This document shows positions 13,336 through 21,449 of a DNA stretch of 64,000 nt, piece by piece. Numbering within the stretch: position 1 is the stretch's first letter; each line of letters opens with the position of its first letter. Below the pieces are notes generated by a model. The model had not been told where the DNA came from, searched no databases, and saw only the letters and a program-made list of their open reading frames with translations. The position numbers and the translations under genes are program-made. This DNA comes from Glaciecola sp041380235. Lineage in GTDB: Bacteria > Pseudomonadota > Gammaproteobacteria > Enterobacterales > Alteromonadaceae. The stretch is taken from contig NZ_JBGIYY010000018.1 of assembly GCF_041380235.1 (NCBI RefSeq), positions 1 through 64,000 of the forward strand, in the 5' to 3' direction.

Positions 13336-14246
13336 CAAATAAAATCGGGCTCAGTCGATTGACTGATACCGGGGTGTATTTTTATTTAATACTGGCTCTG
13401 GTCGCCTTTGCTGCTAATTCGGTGCTATGCCGTTTAGCCTTGGCATCTGGAGAAATTGATCCAAGTGGGTTTACCATTGTGCGATTGGTTTCGGGGGCAG
13501 TAACGCTGGTACTCATTTTATTGATTAGAGAAAAGCACGAGGGGCGCTCTGCAATAAAGTTGCTGGCAAAAGGCTCCTGGTTAGGCGCATTTGCGTTATT
13601 TATTTACGCCCTCGGTTTTTCGTACGCGTATGTGCAGCTCGATACTGGCAGTGGTGCACTTGTTCTATTTGGCAGCGTGCAGCTTTCGATGATTGCCTTT
13701 GGTTTATACAAAGGGGAGCGTTTTAATGAGTACCAATGGAGTGGATTGCTCCTAGCCCTAGTTGGCTTGGTGTATTTACTTTGGCCCAGCATTTCAACAC
13801 CGTCTATGCTGGGCGCTGCGCTTATGATGCTGGCTGGCCTGGCTTGGGGTGTGTACTCAATTTTAGGCAAAAGCAGCACCGATGCGCTCGCCGATACTGC
13901 TTGTAATTTTTTACGCAGCACGGTGTTTGTGGCTTTATTGCTAGCGCTGAGCTTCTCGCAGATTGCATTTAGCCTACACGGTCTCGCGTTGGCAGTTGCA
14001 TCAGGGGCCTTTGCTTCGGGGGTTGGGTATGCGGTTTGGTATTCGGTTTTACCTAAGTTAACGTCGATGCATGCGGCGGTAGCTCAGCTAAGTGTGCCAA
14101 TCATTGCCGGTTTAGGAGGAGTTGTGCTGGTAAATGAAGCGCTCACCCTGCATTTATCGTTGGCTTCGGTAATGGTGCTAGGCGGCGTGCTTATCGTGAT
14201 TAAGCTCAAATCACCAGTATCTCAATCTATAAGCTCTGAAAACTGA
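13332..14246 (+). CDS. EamA/DMT-family transporter
   Basis: The protein has 304 residues with about ten transmembrane helices in two EamA repeats (about 17-140 and 155-292). It is a metabolite exporter of the drug/metabolite superfamily with unknown substrate. The start GTG 13332 overlaps the GNAT stop, suggesting co-translation with the acetyltransferase. Confidence 0.88.
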   Translation: MTNKIGLSRLTDTGVYFYLILALVAFAANSVLCRLALASGEIDPSGFTIVRLVSGAVTLVLILLIREKHEGRSAIKLLAKGSWLGAFALFIYALGFSYAYVQLDTGSGALVLFGSVQLSMIAFGLYKGERFNEYQWSGLLLALVGLVYLLWPSISTPSMLGAALMMLAGLAWGVYSILGKSSTDALADTACNFLRSTVFVALLLALSFSQIAFSLHGLALAVASGAFASGVGYAVWYSVLPKLTSMHAAVAQLSVPIIAGLGGVVLVNEALTLHLSLASVMVLGGVLIVIKLKSPVSQSISSEN

Positions 14247-14264
14247 CAGGTTGGCGAGTAATTT

Positions 14265-14573
14265 ATGACGACAAACAAACTCCTTCTAAGGTTTATAAGC
14301 GGACTGTTTATCTTGACGAGTATCGTTGCTTGCGGCATCACGGTGAATGAAGCACGTAAAGAAATTATTGCTCTATGTGGAAATTTTCATGCAGGCGTTT
14401 TAAAGAAAGACGTCATTCGACAGCTAAATACGGGCACATTTTTAGAGTTCGAGGAGCTCAACATAAATAATCTAACGCAGATATACGTGAGCAGCAAATT
14501 CACCCTCAATTTAGTAACTTGCGACATAGAGTTTGATGACAATCACGTGGTTATCAACGTTATTCGTGGCTAG
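14265..14573 (+). CDS. Small lipoprotein, unknown
   Basis: The protein has 102 residues with a lipobox (FILTSIVAC, Cys23) followed by a short domain containing two more cysteines (LCGNFHAG, VTCDIEFDDNHVVINV). No family is recognised. It follows the EamA transporter by 18 nt and may share its transcript. Confidence 0.62.
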   Translation: MTTNKLLLRFISGLFILTSIVACGITVNEARKEIIALCGNFHAGVLKKDVIRQLNTGTFLEFEELNINNLTQIYVSSKFTLNLVTCDIEFDDNHVVINVIRG

Positions 14574-14577
14574 ATAG

Positions 14578-14922
14578 ATGCAACAAATAAGTAATTTCAC
14601 TATTTTTATAAAAGCGCTTGAAATTTTAATGAACTTAACGCACACTCCGGTCGTCAAAAAATTGACGCACAAACCTCGCACAATTATAACAATCCAAGAA
14701 GCGTCATCTTGGACCATAAATATAGGTAGTAAAGTGCAACTTTCTCGTCTTTTGTTTAGAGTCTTTTTTATTGCTCTGGCTTGCGTGTACGCGCTAGTAA
14801 TGTTCGAATTTATTGATCCCAACTATTTTAAAATAGAGCTCAATGTGAGTGCCGATGTGTTGATTATGACCTTGGCTGCAAGCGTTTTTGTGTATTTATT
14901 TATGAGAAAGCCGCGGCCGTAA
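14578..14922 (+). CDS. Small membrane protein, unknown
   Basis: The protein has 114 residues with two hydrophobic helices near the C-terminus (about 58-80 and 90-110) and a polar N-terminal half with an IITIQEASSWTI strand. It starts four bases after the lipoprotein gene. ATG 14578 has no strong ribosome site; internal ATG 14629 is possible. Confidence 0.5.
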   Translation: MQQISNFTIFIKALEILMNLTHTPVVKKLTHKPRTIITIQEASSWTINIGSKVQLSRLLFRVFFIALACVYALVMFEFIDPNYFKIELNVSADVLIMTLAASVFVYLFMRKPRP

Positions 14923-15018
14923 AATATTGAAAGGCTAGTCTAGCGTAGTCTAATAGCCCTTCGATTTGAGCTGTCGTAAAAAATTATTGATTGAGTGAAT
15001 TCACCCTTGGTGTGCCTG

Positions 15019-15027
15019 TGATATAAT
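15019..15027 (+). promoter_or_regulatory. Extended -10 promoter of the CNNM gene
   Basis: TGATATAAT is a perfect -10 hexamer with a TGN extension, about 36 nt before ATG 15064. No convincing -35 is seen, as is usual for extended -10 promoters. A GTGAATTCAC palindrome lies just upstream (14995-15004). Confidence 0.55.
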
Positions 15028-15063
15028 GACAGCCTATTAGTGTTTCTAAGGTAAACAAACCAC

Positions 15064-16143
15064 ATGGGTTTGCTGTTAATATACGTATCGATCGCGTTAA
15101 TCTTTTCGTTCTTATGCTCTATTGCCGAAGCCGTTATTTTAAGTGTATCGCAAGCTTATATTTCACTCCTTGAAAAAGAAGGCCGTCCGTCGGGTAAGCT
15201 TTTATCTCAGCTAACCACCGATATTCATAAGCCTTTAGCCGCTATCCTTACTTTAAATACTATTGCACACACTATGGGTGCAGCGGGTGCAGGTGCGCAA
15301 GCCGCCAGTGTTTTTGGTGATGCTTATTTAGGCTTGATTTCGGCGGTGCTGACATTACTTATTCTGGTGTTCTCTGAAATTATTCCAAAGACCTTAGGCG
15401 CAACCTTTTGGCGCTCTCTTGCACCGGTTACTGCCTATTTCTTAAAGTACCTGATATACGCTCTCTATCCGTTTGTGAAAATGTCGCAAATGCTAACCAG
15501 TGGTTTCACCGAAGAAAGTCCGTTAAAGGGCTTGAGTAGAAGTGAATTATTAGCCATGGCTGAGTTATCGGGCAAAGAAGGTCAGTTAGCGCAACAGGAG
15601 GCTACCTTTTTACAAAACCTGCTGAGCCTCCATGACCTAAAAATTAAAGATGCGATGACGCACAGAACGGTCGTGTTTTCTCTATCAGACCAGACCACCG
15701 TAAACGATTTCGTTGAGAAACACCCCAATAATCCGTTTTCGCGGATCCCTATCTTTGAAAATTCAGACAGTGAACACATTACTGGTTATGTGCTAAAAGC
15801 AGATATCTTGATCGCTGCCGCAAAAGGTGAGGGCGATTTGAAACTGGCTGAATTCAATAAAGCCATGGTTACTCTACTAGGCGACATGCCCTTAGCATCA
15901 ACATTTGATCATTTCCTAAATTCGCGAGTGCATGTGCTTCTAGTGGTAGATGAATATGGCGGGCTTGAGGGGATCCTGACCCTTGAAGACTTGTTAGAAA
16001 GCTTATTGGGAGTTGAAATTGTTGATGAACAAGACACGACCGTCAGTATGAAAAAGCTCGCTAAGGTCATGTGGCGCAGACGTGAAAAACGATTGCTGAC
16101 ACAGCATAACGTTCCGCAAAAAGGCAAAGATTCTAAAAAATAG
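15064..16143 (+). CDS. CNNM/CBS-domain membrane protein (CorC/HlyC-related)
   Basis: The protein has 359 residues. An N-terminal CNNM (DUF21) domain with three to four helices covers about 1-150 (SIAEAVILSVS, FSEIIPKTLGA). It is followed by a paired CBS domain (about 195-335; IKDAMTHRTVVFSL, LLVVDEYGGLEGILTLEDLLESLLG). The C-terminal CorC/transporter-associated domain of larger homologues is absent. The family is linked to magnesium or cobalt efflux and ion homeostasis, with adenosine nucleotides binding the CBS pair. Function here is inferred from family only. Confidence 0.9.
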   Translation: MGLLLIYVSIALIFSFLCSIAEAVILSVSQAYISLLEKEGRPSGKLLSQLTTDIHKPLAAILTLNTIAHTMGAAGAGAQAASVFGDAYLGLISAVLTLLILVFSEIIPKTLGATFWRSLAPVTAYFLKYLIYALYPFVKMSQMLTSGFTEESPLKGLSRSELLAMAELSGKEGQLAQQEATFLQNLLSLHDLKIKDAMTHRTVVFSLSDQTTVNDFVEKHPNNPFSRIPIFENSDSEHITGYVLKADILIAAAKGEGDLKLAEFNKAMVTLLGDMPLASTFDHFLNSRVHVLLVVDEYGGLEGILTLEDLLESLLGVEIVDEQDTTVSMKKLAKVMWRRREKRLLTQHNVPQKGKDSKK

Positions 16144-16247
16144 AAAGGAAAGCGCGATTTAATGCCATTTTTATTTCAATTTCTGGGTGTATAGTAATCT
16201 CATCGCTTAGCAATAAGCTTATTCACCCACACATTGAGGATATTAAA

Positions 16248-16724
16248 ATGAACACATTACTTTCACAGGCTTTTGTCAAAAACTCATCTTTTGCCCCATT
16301 GGCCTTGCGTGTCGCCGCAGGTGTTATATTTGCTGCTTACGGCGCTCAAAAACTATTTGGCTGGTTCGGTGGCTATGGTCTAGAAGGGACTGGTCAGTGG
16401 ATGGCGTCCATTGGTTTAGCACCTGGTTATTTAATGGCACTAATGGCTGGCAGTGCAGAATTCTTTGGTGGCCTGCTATTAATTGTGGGTTTATTGACCC
16501 GCCCCGCTGCAATCGCCTTGGCCTTTGCAATGCTTGTAGCTATTGTAACGGTGCATCTACCTAATGGCTTGTTTATGGCCAATAATGGTTACGCATTTGG
16601 CTTGTCTTTGATGGCTATTTCAGTCTCAATTGCAGTGTCTGGTGCCGGTCGTTTATCTATCGATAACATTATTCACAAAGTTGATGTGCGCTCGAATAAC
16701 GCAGGTGCCGCTGCCACTAGGTAA
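16248..16724 (+). CDS. DoxX family membrane protein
   Basis: The protein has 158 residues with four transmembrane helices. DoxX signs are RVAAGVIFAAYGAQKLFGWFGG and the SAEFFGGLLLIVGLLTRPAAIALAFAM segment. The family occurs as an inner-membrane partner in redox or stress responses. RBS GAGG precedes ATG 16248. A strong hairpin terminator follows. Confidence 0.9.
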   Translation: MNTLLSQAFVKNSSFAPLALRVAAGVIFAAYGAQKLFGWFGGYGLEGTGQWMASIGLAPGYLMALMAGSAEFFGGLLLIVGLLTRPAAIALAFAMLVAIVTVHLPNGLFMANNGYAFGLSLMAISVSIAVSGAGRLSIDNIIHKVDVRSNNAGAAATR

Positions 16725-16736
16725 TTAATAATCACT

Positions 16737-16776
16737 AAAAGAGCCTCTACTTTTATCTCAAAGTAGAGGCTCTTTG
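16737..16776. terminator. Bidirectional terminator between DoxX and 16793 gene
   Basis: A perfect 16-bp stem, AAAGAGCCTCTACTTT and its complement, with a short TATCTC loop. It lies between the converging doxX-like gene and the minus-strand gene at 16793 and can serve both. Confidence 0.85.
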
Positions 16777-16792
16777 CTATGATCGCCAAGAG

Positions 16793-17239
16793 CTATAGAA
16801 GGTCTTTTAGAATATATTCCCAAGTGTTCATATGATGTTGAAATTTTTCTTTGAGCGCTTTAGTAACCTGTTCTTTCTCTCGCAAATCGACGGGGATTTC
16901 AGATAATATCCGCCAGTGATTAAGTGCACTGCTTGCCGCCGCGCAGAGCTGGGCTAAGTTAGCATTTGCGATGCTTTTTGATTTGACCAATTGGTCGGTC
17001 TGCTCGCATAGTGCTTCCAAATGAGATTCGCTAATTTGTGACAAATTCTTAGTAACTTCATAGTCTCTAAGTAATTGTAAAAGATCGGTATTGTCAGCTT
17101 CGATGTCGCATCCTGATTCTTCAACCAGTTGCTGTATAGCACGAGCATACCCCATGGTTTCAAAGGTGCTTAGGTGTAGTTGTTGAAACATCGCTTCGCG
17201 CGCCTGTAGCCGCGGGTCCACAAATCTATCTTCTTGCAT
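16793..17239 (-). CDS. Conserved-looking hypothetical protein, helical
   Basis: The protein has 148 residues from ATG 17239, which has GGAG eight bases upstream; a TTG 54 nt further upstream would extend it to 166. It is predicted almost entirely helical, acidic and soluble (AREAMFQQLHLSTFETMGYARAIQQLVEESG). No family is recognised. Confidence 0.65.
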   Translation of the reverse strand: MQEDRFVDPRLQAREAMFQQLHLSTFETMGYARAIQQLVEESGCDIEADNTDLLQLLRDYEVTKNLSQISESHLEALCEQTDQLVKSKSIANANLAQLCAAASSALNHWRILSEIPVDLREKEQVTKALKEKFQHHMNTWEYILKDLL

Positions 17240-17469
17240 GGCACTCCAGTTTGTCGATAATGGTGTCTGTATGACCGTGGGTAATGTTATCAATATTTTT
17301 TTAAAACCTCACCAACTAGCGACCAAAAATTTTTCAGCTAGTGTTACTCAAACTGCACGATATCGAGCTGAATTTGTATTAGGTAAGCTTAGTGATCGTG
17401 TCGCGTCGCTGGTAAGTTGCTTAAACCACGCTACACTATGTAGATGCTTAAAACAAAACAGTAGTTAGA

Positions 17470-17982
17470 ATTATTCCAGTCAAACCTCTTCCTGCCATAG
17501 TTGATGTCGAAGCCAGTGGCTTTGGTGTGGATAGCTACCCCATCGAAATTGGTGTTGTTCTGCCGGATGGGCGACGTTTTTGTAAACTAATTAAACCCTT
17601 TTCCCAGTGGCAGTTTTGGGATACCGATGCTCAGAAAATCCACGGTATTAGTTATCAAGAGTTAACAGAGAACGGTGAGGAACCCATCGCGGTTTGTTTG
17701 GCGCTGAACGAGTTTGCTAGAGACATGACCTTATATTCAGACGCTTGGGTGGTTGACCATCCGTGGTTAGTAAAGCTTTATGCACAGTCGGCTGTGCCGA
17801 TGGCCTTTAGTATTTCGGCGATTGAAATGGTGTTAACTGAATCTCAAATGTCGATATGGGATGCAGAGAAACTGGCGATAGTTGAAACCTCCGGTCTTGT
17901 TCGTCATCGCGCGAGTGCCGATGCATATATTATTCAGCAAACATTTTTGCGAACCCAGTCACGTATGCATCATAGCCAATAG
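17470..17982 (+). CDS. DEDD-type 3'-5' exonuclease-like protein, no standard start codon
   Basis: The reading frame from 17452 contains PLPAIVDVEASGFG, the exonuclease I motif (D-x-E), followed by SYPIEIGVVLPDG, KIHGIS, YSDAWVVDHPW and the late RHRASADAYI motif. These make a DEDDh/RNase T-like fold of about 165 residues. The first ATG/GTG/TTG in frame (GTG 17527) lies after the DVE motif and would give a catalytically dead protein. Only ATT codons (17470, 17473) exist upstream before a stop at 17449. ATG 17445 lies in another frame, so a frameshift or a rare ATT start is implied. Confidence 0.75.
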   Translation: MIPVKPLPAIVDVEASGFGVDSYPIEIGVVLPDGRRFCKLIKPFSQWQFWDTDAQKIHGISYQELTENGEEPIAVCLALNEFARDMTLYSDAWVVDHPWLVKLYAQSAVPMAFSISAIEMVLTESQMSIWDAEKLAIVETSGLVRHRASADAYIIQQTFLRTQSRMHHSQ

Positions 17983-18090
17983 TTATATGCGCATGTTTTA
18001 AGACAATGTTATACTTACACACTTAGCGAGCCAAGCTAACGTTTATCTTCAAAATCAATAATCCGTTGTACATTCAAATAAGAGAAATAC

Positions 18091-19026
18091 ATGAAAGCAC
18101 TCGACATTAAAGGGCTTGAAAAAACCTATGCCGGTGGAGTCTCTGCGTTAAAAGGAATTGACCTTAGCGTGGAGCAAGGAGACTTCTTTGCATTACTAGG
18201 GCCGAATGGCGCGGGTAAATCTACCACCATTGGTATTATTTGCTCCTTAGTCAACAAGTCTGCAGGCAGTGTAAGTGTGTTTGGTTTTGATTCTGTTGCC
18301 GACGAAGTAGAGGCAAAGTCGTGTATTGGTTTGGTACCTCAAGAGTTTAATTTTAATCAATTTGAAACCTTAATGCAGATTGTTGTCAATCAAGCCGGGT
18401 ACTATGGCGTGCCTCGAGATATTGCGAAAACTCGGGCCGAAAAGTATCTAAAACAACTTGAGCTTTGGGATAAACGAAATGCGAGTGCTCGGGAGCTATC
18501 AGGGGGCATGAAGCGCCGTTTGATGATTGCACGAGCGCTTATGCATGAGCCTAAAATGTTGATTTTGGATGAGCCCACCGCAGGAGTTGATATTGAAGTG
18601 CGCCGCTCAATGTGGCTCTTTCTGAAAGAGATAAATCAACAGGGTATTACTATTATTTTGACCACTCACTACTTAGAAGAAGCCGAAATGCTGTGTCGCA
18701 ATATTGCCATTATCGATAAAGGCATTATTGTTGAAAATACTAGTATGAAAGCTTTACTAGCTACATTGAATGTCGAAACTTTCATATTTGATTTGGCTGG
18801 TGGAGCATCATCGGTAAACATTCCTGAGTTTGTTTCTCGCGCCACCGACGAACAAACCCTTGAGGTTGACGTGCCAAAGGCATCTGGTTTAAACCCAGTG
18901 TTTGAAGAACTCTCAAAGCAAAATGTAAACGTGATGAGTATGCGTAATAAGTCGAATCGGCTTGAAGAGTTGTTTGTGCGCTTAATGGAGTCGGGCAAAT
19001 CTAAGGCGAAAGAGGCAGCCCTATGA
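18091..19026 (+). CDS. ABC exporter ATP-binding subunit (YadG-like)
   Basis: The protein has 311 residues. Walker A GPNGAGKSTT, signature LSGGMKRR, Walker B MLILDEPTAG and H-loop TTHYLEEAE are all intact. It belongs to the ABC-2/DrrA-type exporters and is closest in feel to YadG. The permease GTG/ATG overlaps its end by four bases. The transported substrate is unknown. Confidence 0.92.
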   Translation: MKALDIKGLEKTYAGGVSALKGIDLSVEQGDFFALLGPNGAGKSTTIGIICSLVNKSAGSVSVFGFDSVADEVEAKSCIGLVPQEFNFNQFETLMQIVVNQAGYYGVPRDIAKTRAEKYLKQLELWDKRNASARELSGGMKRRLMIARALMHEPKMLILDEPTAGVDIEVRRSMWLFLKEINQQGITIILTTHYLEEAEMLCRNIAIIDKGIIVENTSMKALLATLNVETFIFDLAGGASSVNIPEFVSRATDEQTLEVDVPKASGLNPVFEELSKQNVNVMSMRNKSNRLEELFVRLMESGKSKAKEAAL

Positions 19027-19793
19027 GTTCACGAAATTTCGTTGCCTTAAAAACAATTTGGATAAAAGAGTGCACGCGGTTTTTACGGATTTGGGTTCAA
19101 ACCCTAGTGCCACCGGCGATTACGATGTCGCTTTATTTTGTCATTTTTGGCAACTTGATTGGTAAACGCATTGGTGACATGGGTGGCTTTAGCTACATGG
19201 AATTTATTGTGCCTGGTTTGATCATGATGTCTATCATTACCAACTCCTATTCGAATGTATCGTCTTCGTTTTTTAGCGCTAAATTTCAGCGTAATGTTGA
19301 AGAGCTCTTAGTCGCGCCAGTGCCAACATGGGTGATTATTATGGGCTTTGTGGGCGGCGGTGTTGCCCGGGCTATGCTTATTGGTATTATCGTCACGATT
19401 GTTTCGACTTTTTTTGTCGATGTTAAAATACACAATTTTCTCGTCATTGTAATCACCTTGATACTGACCTCGACTCTTTTTTCGACCGCTGGCTTGATCA
19501 ACGGTATTTATGCAAAATCCTTTGATGACATAAGTGTCATTCCTACTTTTGTGTTAACTCCGTTGACCTATTTAGGCGGCGTATTTTATTCTCTCACGCT
19601 ATTGCCGGAGTTTTGGCAAACTGTCAGTCAGGCTAATCCTATTGTCTATATGGTGAATGGTTTCAGGTATGGGTTTTTAGGTGTGTCAGACGTAAACTAC
19701 ATGGTCTCTTTGGCACTGTTGATCGCATTTAATGTGGTGTTATTTTCTGTTGCCTATCGATTGCTGAAGAAAGGCGTTGGGATACGCTCTTAG
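19023..19793 (+). CDS. ABC-2 type permease (YadH-like)
   Basis: The protein has 256 residues with six transmembrane helices of the ABC2_membrane family (PGLIMMSIITNSYSNVSSSFF, LTPLTYLGGVFYSL, NPIVYMVNGFRYGFLG). It pairs with the ATPase encoded immediately upstream (ATGA overlap). Its TAG stop abuts the ATG of the methyltransferase gene with no gap. Confidence 0.92.
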   Translation: MSSRNFVALKTIWIKECTRFLRIWVQTLVPPAITMSLYFVIFGNLIGKRIGDMGGFSYMEFIVPGLIMMSIITNSYSNVSSSFFSAKFQRNVEELLVAPVPTWVIIMGFVGGGVARAMLIGIIVTIVSTFFVDVKIHNFLVIVITLILTSTLFSTAGLINGIYAKSFDDISVIPTFVLTPLTYLGGVFYSLTLLPEFWQTVSQANPIVYMVNGFRYGFLGVSDVNYMVSLALLIAFNVVLFSVAYRLLKKGVGIRS

Positions 19794-20597
19794 ATGTCGC
19801 AGCAAGCGAGAGCCGTCGAAAGTACGCAAACAGGTCCTCATGAGGACCTGTTGAAAGTAGTTAACAAGCATCGAGTCAGTGTTTTTAAGCGTCCAATTGC
19901 GATGCATACACAAGCAGCATTCGATGAGGCTATTGTTTGGCTAAGTGACTGGAAAGGGGATGTAATTCTTGATGCGTGCTGTGGTGTTGGCGAAAGTACA
20001 CTGAATATCGCCCAAGAATATCCTCAGGCCCGTGTTATTGGTGTTGATAAGTCGATAGCAAGATTACAAAAGCATGCACATTATTCTCATAAATTAAGAG
20101 CTGATAAGTTAAGCTCTGAAGAGCCGTCCCTTCAAAATATCGATGCAAAAAGCAATTGCTCTGGCGACAGTGGCGTTGCTAACTCTGCACTCATCTGCAA
20201 CTATTTAGTTCTGCAAGCAGATTTAAACGACTTTTGGCGCTTACTTGATAACTACTTAAATCATTCAGCAAGAACCATTCAGTGGCGTTTGTGCAAACAA
20301 TATATCTTGTACCCTAATCCGTACCCAAAAAAGGCACAACTGGGTAAGCGATGGCATGGCAGCGCGGTATTTTCAAATATTATAGCGTGCTGCGCAAATA
20401 TAGAGCTACGTTCAAATTGGAAACTATATTTAGAAGAATTTGTCTTGGCAGCTAAAGTCTTTGATATTGATATGAAAATTGAAGGCCTTTCGCCCAGTCG
20501 TGAACAACCGCCAATAACCCCTTTCGAACGTAAATATGCACAGTCCAATCAATTGCTATGGACGGCTACAACTTTAGGCACTGGATGCGATAGATAG
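19794..20597 (+). CDS. SAM-dependent methyltransferase related to TrmB
   Basis: The protein has 267 residues. The SAM-binding motif is VILDACCGVGESTLNIA, with acidic motif II VIGVDKS. The late YPNPYPKKAQLGKRWHGS corresponds to the (F/Y)PDPWPKxxHxxRR signature of tRNA m7G46 methyltransferase TrmB, with Asn in place of Asp. An N-terminal HRVSVFKRPIAMH precedes the fold. It may be a TrmB paralogue; true TrmB function is unproved. It is directly coupled to the ABC permease gene and converges with the EAL gene, overlapping it by 49 bp. Confidence 0.78.
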   Translation: MSQQARAVESTQTGPHEDLLKVVNKHRVSVFKRPIAMHTQAAFDEAIVWLSDWKGDVILDACCGVGESTLNIAQEYPQARVIGVDKSIARLQKHAHYSHKLRADKLSSEEPSLQNIDAKSNCSGDSGVANSALICNYLVLQADLNDFWRLLDNYLNHSARTIQWRLCKQYILYPNPYPKKAQLGKRWHGSAVFSNIIACCANIELRSNWKLYLEEFVLAAKVFDIDMKIEGLSPSREQPPITPFERKYAQSNQLLWTATTLGTGCDR

Positions 20598-21268
20598 AAA
20601 CCTTGCCCATATAGTATTTCCATCTCTTTGACTGCCGCTAGGCTCTCTGCATCTTCAATGTGTTCGGCAATTAGCTTGCAGTTATGGGTTTGGCAATAGA
20701 GTTTGAACTTGGTAATCAATTCTCTGCCGTTTTTCGTTTTGGCGTGTTGCTTAATCAAACTGGATTTTATTTTAATCGCGTCTACGCCGCTTGCAATCAC
20801 CGAGTAGAGTGAATCACCCCATTCATCAATTTCGTCGACTGTAATGTGTAAATTAGGGATGCGCTTGCTGAGTGTGCTCAGCACTAATAAATTGTCTTTA
20901 ATGCAGTCAAAGTGTAGATCAATTCCGCAGAGGCCTTTGGAACTGTCTTTACACAAAGCCTCAATATTGGCCAGCAAGGGCTTGTCGTCTAAATCCTCAG
21001 CAAACAGATTTATCGACCAGCTCATTTGTCGCGGACAACAATAGGCTCTAGACAACTCTAGGATGCGTGAGGTCATGTCGGCGGTGTCGTGATTACTCTC
21101 AATGATATATAAAAACTCATTTGGTAAAACAATTTGCTGGTTGCTATCTAGCAGCCTGGCTAAACACTCATAGCGATCAACTCGTTTATTCGCCAGCGCA
21201 AAAATAGGCTGATAAAAAGGCACGATATTTTCTAGCGGTACACCGCGGTTTGCTGCTTGGGCTTGCAA
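20549..21268 (-). CDS. Degenerate EAL-domain protein
   Basis: The protein has 239 residues and is a stand-alone EAL (c-di-GMP phosphodiesterase) fold. Motifs are altered: YECLARL keeps the first Glu of ExLxR, but the INxS region reads SINLFAEDL. DDFGTG is DEIDEWG, IKID is IKIK, and EGVE is EHIED. Loss of several metal ligands suggests a non-catalytic c-di-GMP or protein-binding role. The start is TTG 21268, with AGGA upstream. Confidence 0.8.
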   Translation of the reverse strand: MQAQAANRGVPLENIVPFYQPIFALANKRVDRYECLARLLDSNQQIVLPNEFLYIIESNHDTADMTSRILELSRAYCCPRQMSWSINLFAEDLDDKPLLANIEALCKDSSKGLCGIDLHFDCIKDNLLVLSTLSKRIPNLHITVDEIDEWGDSLYSVIASGVDAIKIKSSLIKQHAKTKNGRELITKFKLYCQTHNCKLIAEHIEDAESLAAVKEMEILYGQGFYLSHPVPKVVAVHSN

Positions 21269-21449
21269 AACTGATCCTGATTAAGTAGTCATATATATTA
21301 GGTTATCAGTCGAATTCTTTATCCCTTTAATAAAAACATCATATTGAGGGTGTTTTTTGCGATTATGGTCGCAAAAACAATTTCAGGATTTGGTAAATTC
21401 AATAAAACTAGGTTAAAGTGCCGAACTCGGCATTAGGCGGATTAATTCA

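Noticed and set aside
12309..14246. Kinase-like, GNAT and EamA genes as further cassettes
   Set aside because: No attC-like site with TAAC and GTTA cores lies between or after them, and GNAT and EamA overlap as a normal operon.
17238..17468. Plus-strand frame of 76 codons before the exonuclease
   Set aside because: It overlaps the start of the minus-strand gene and the promoter region; composition and lack of domain argue against a gene.
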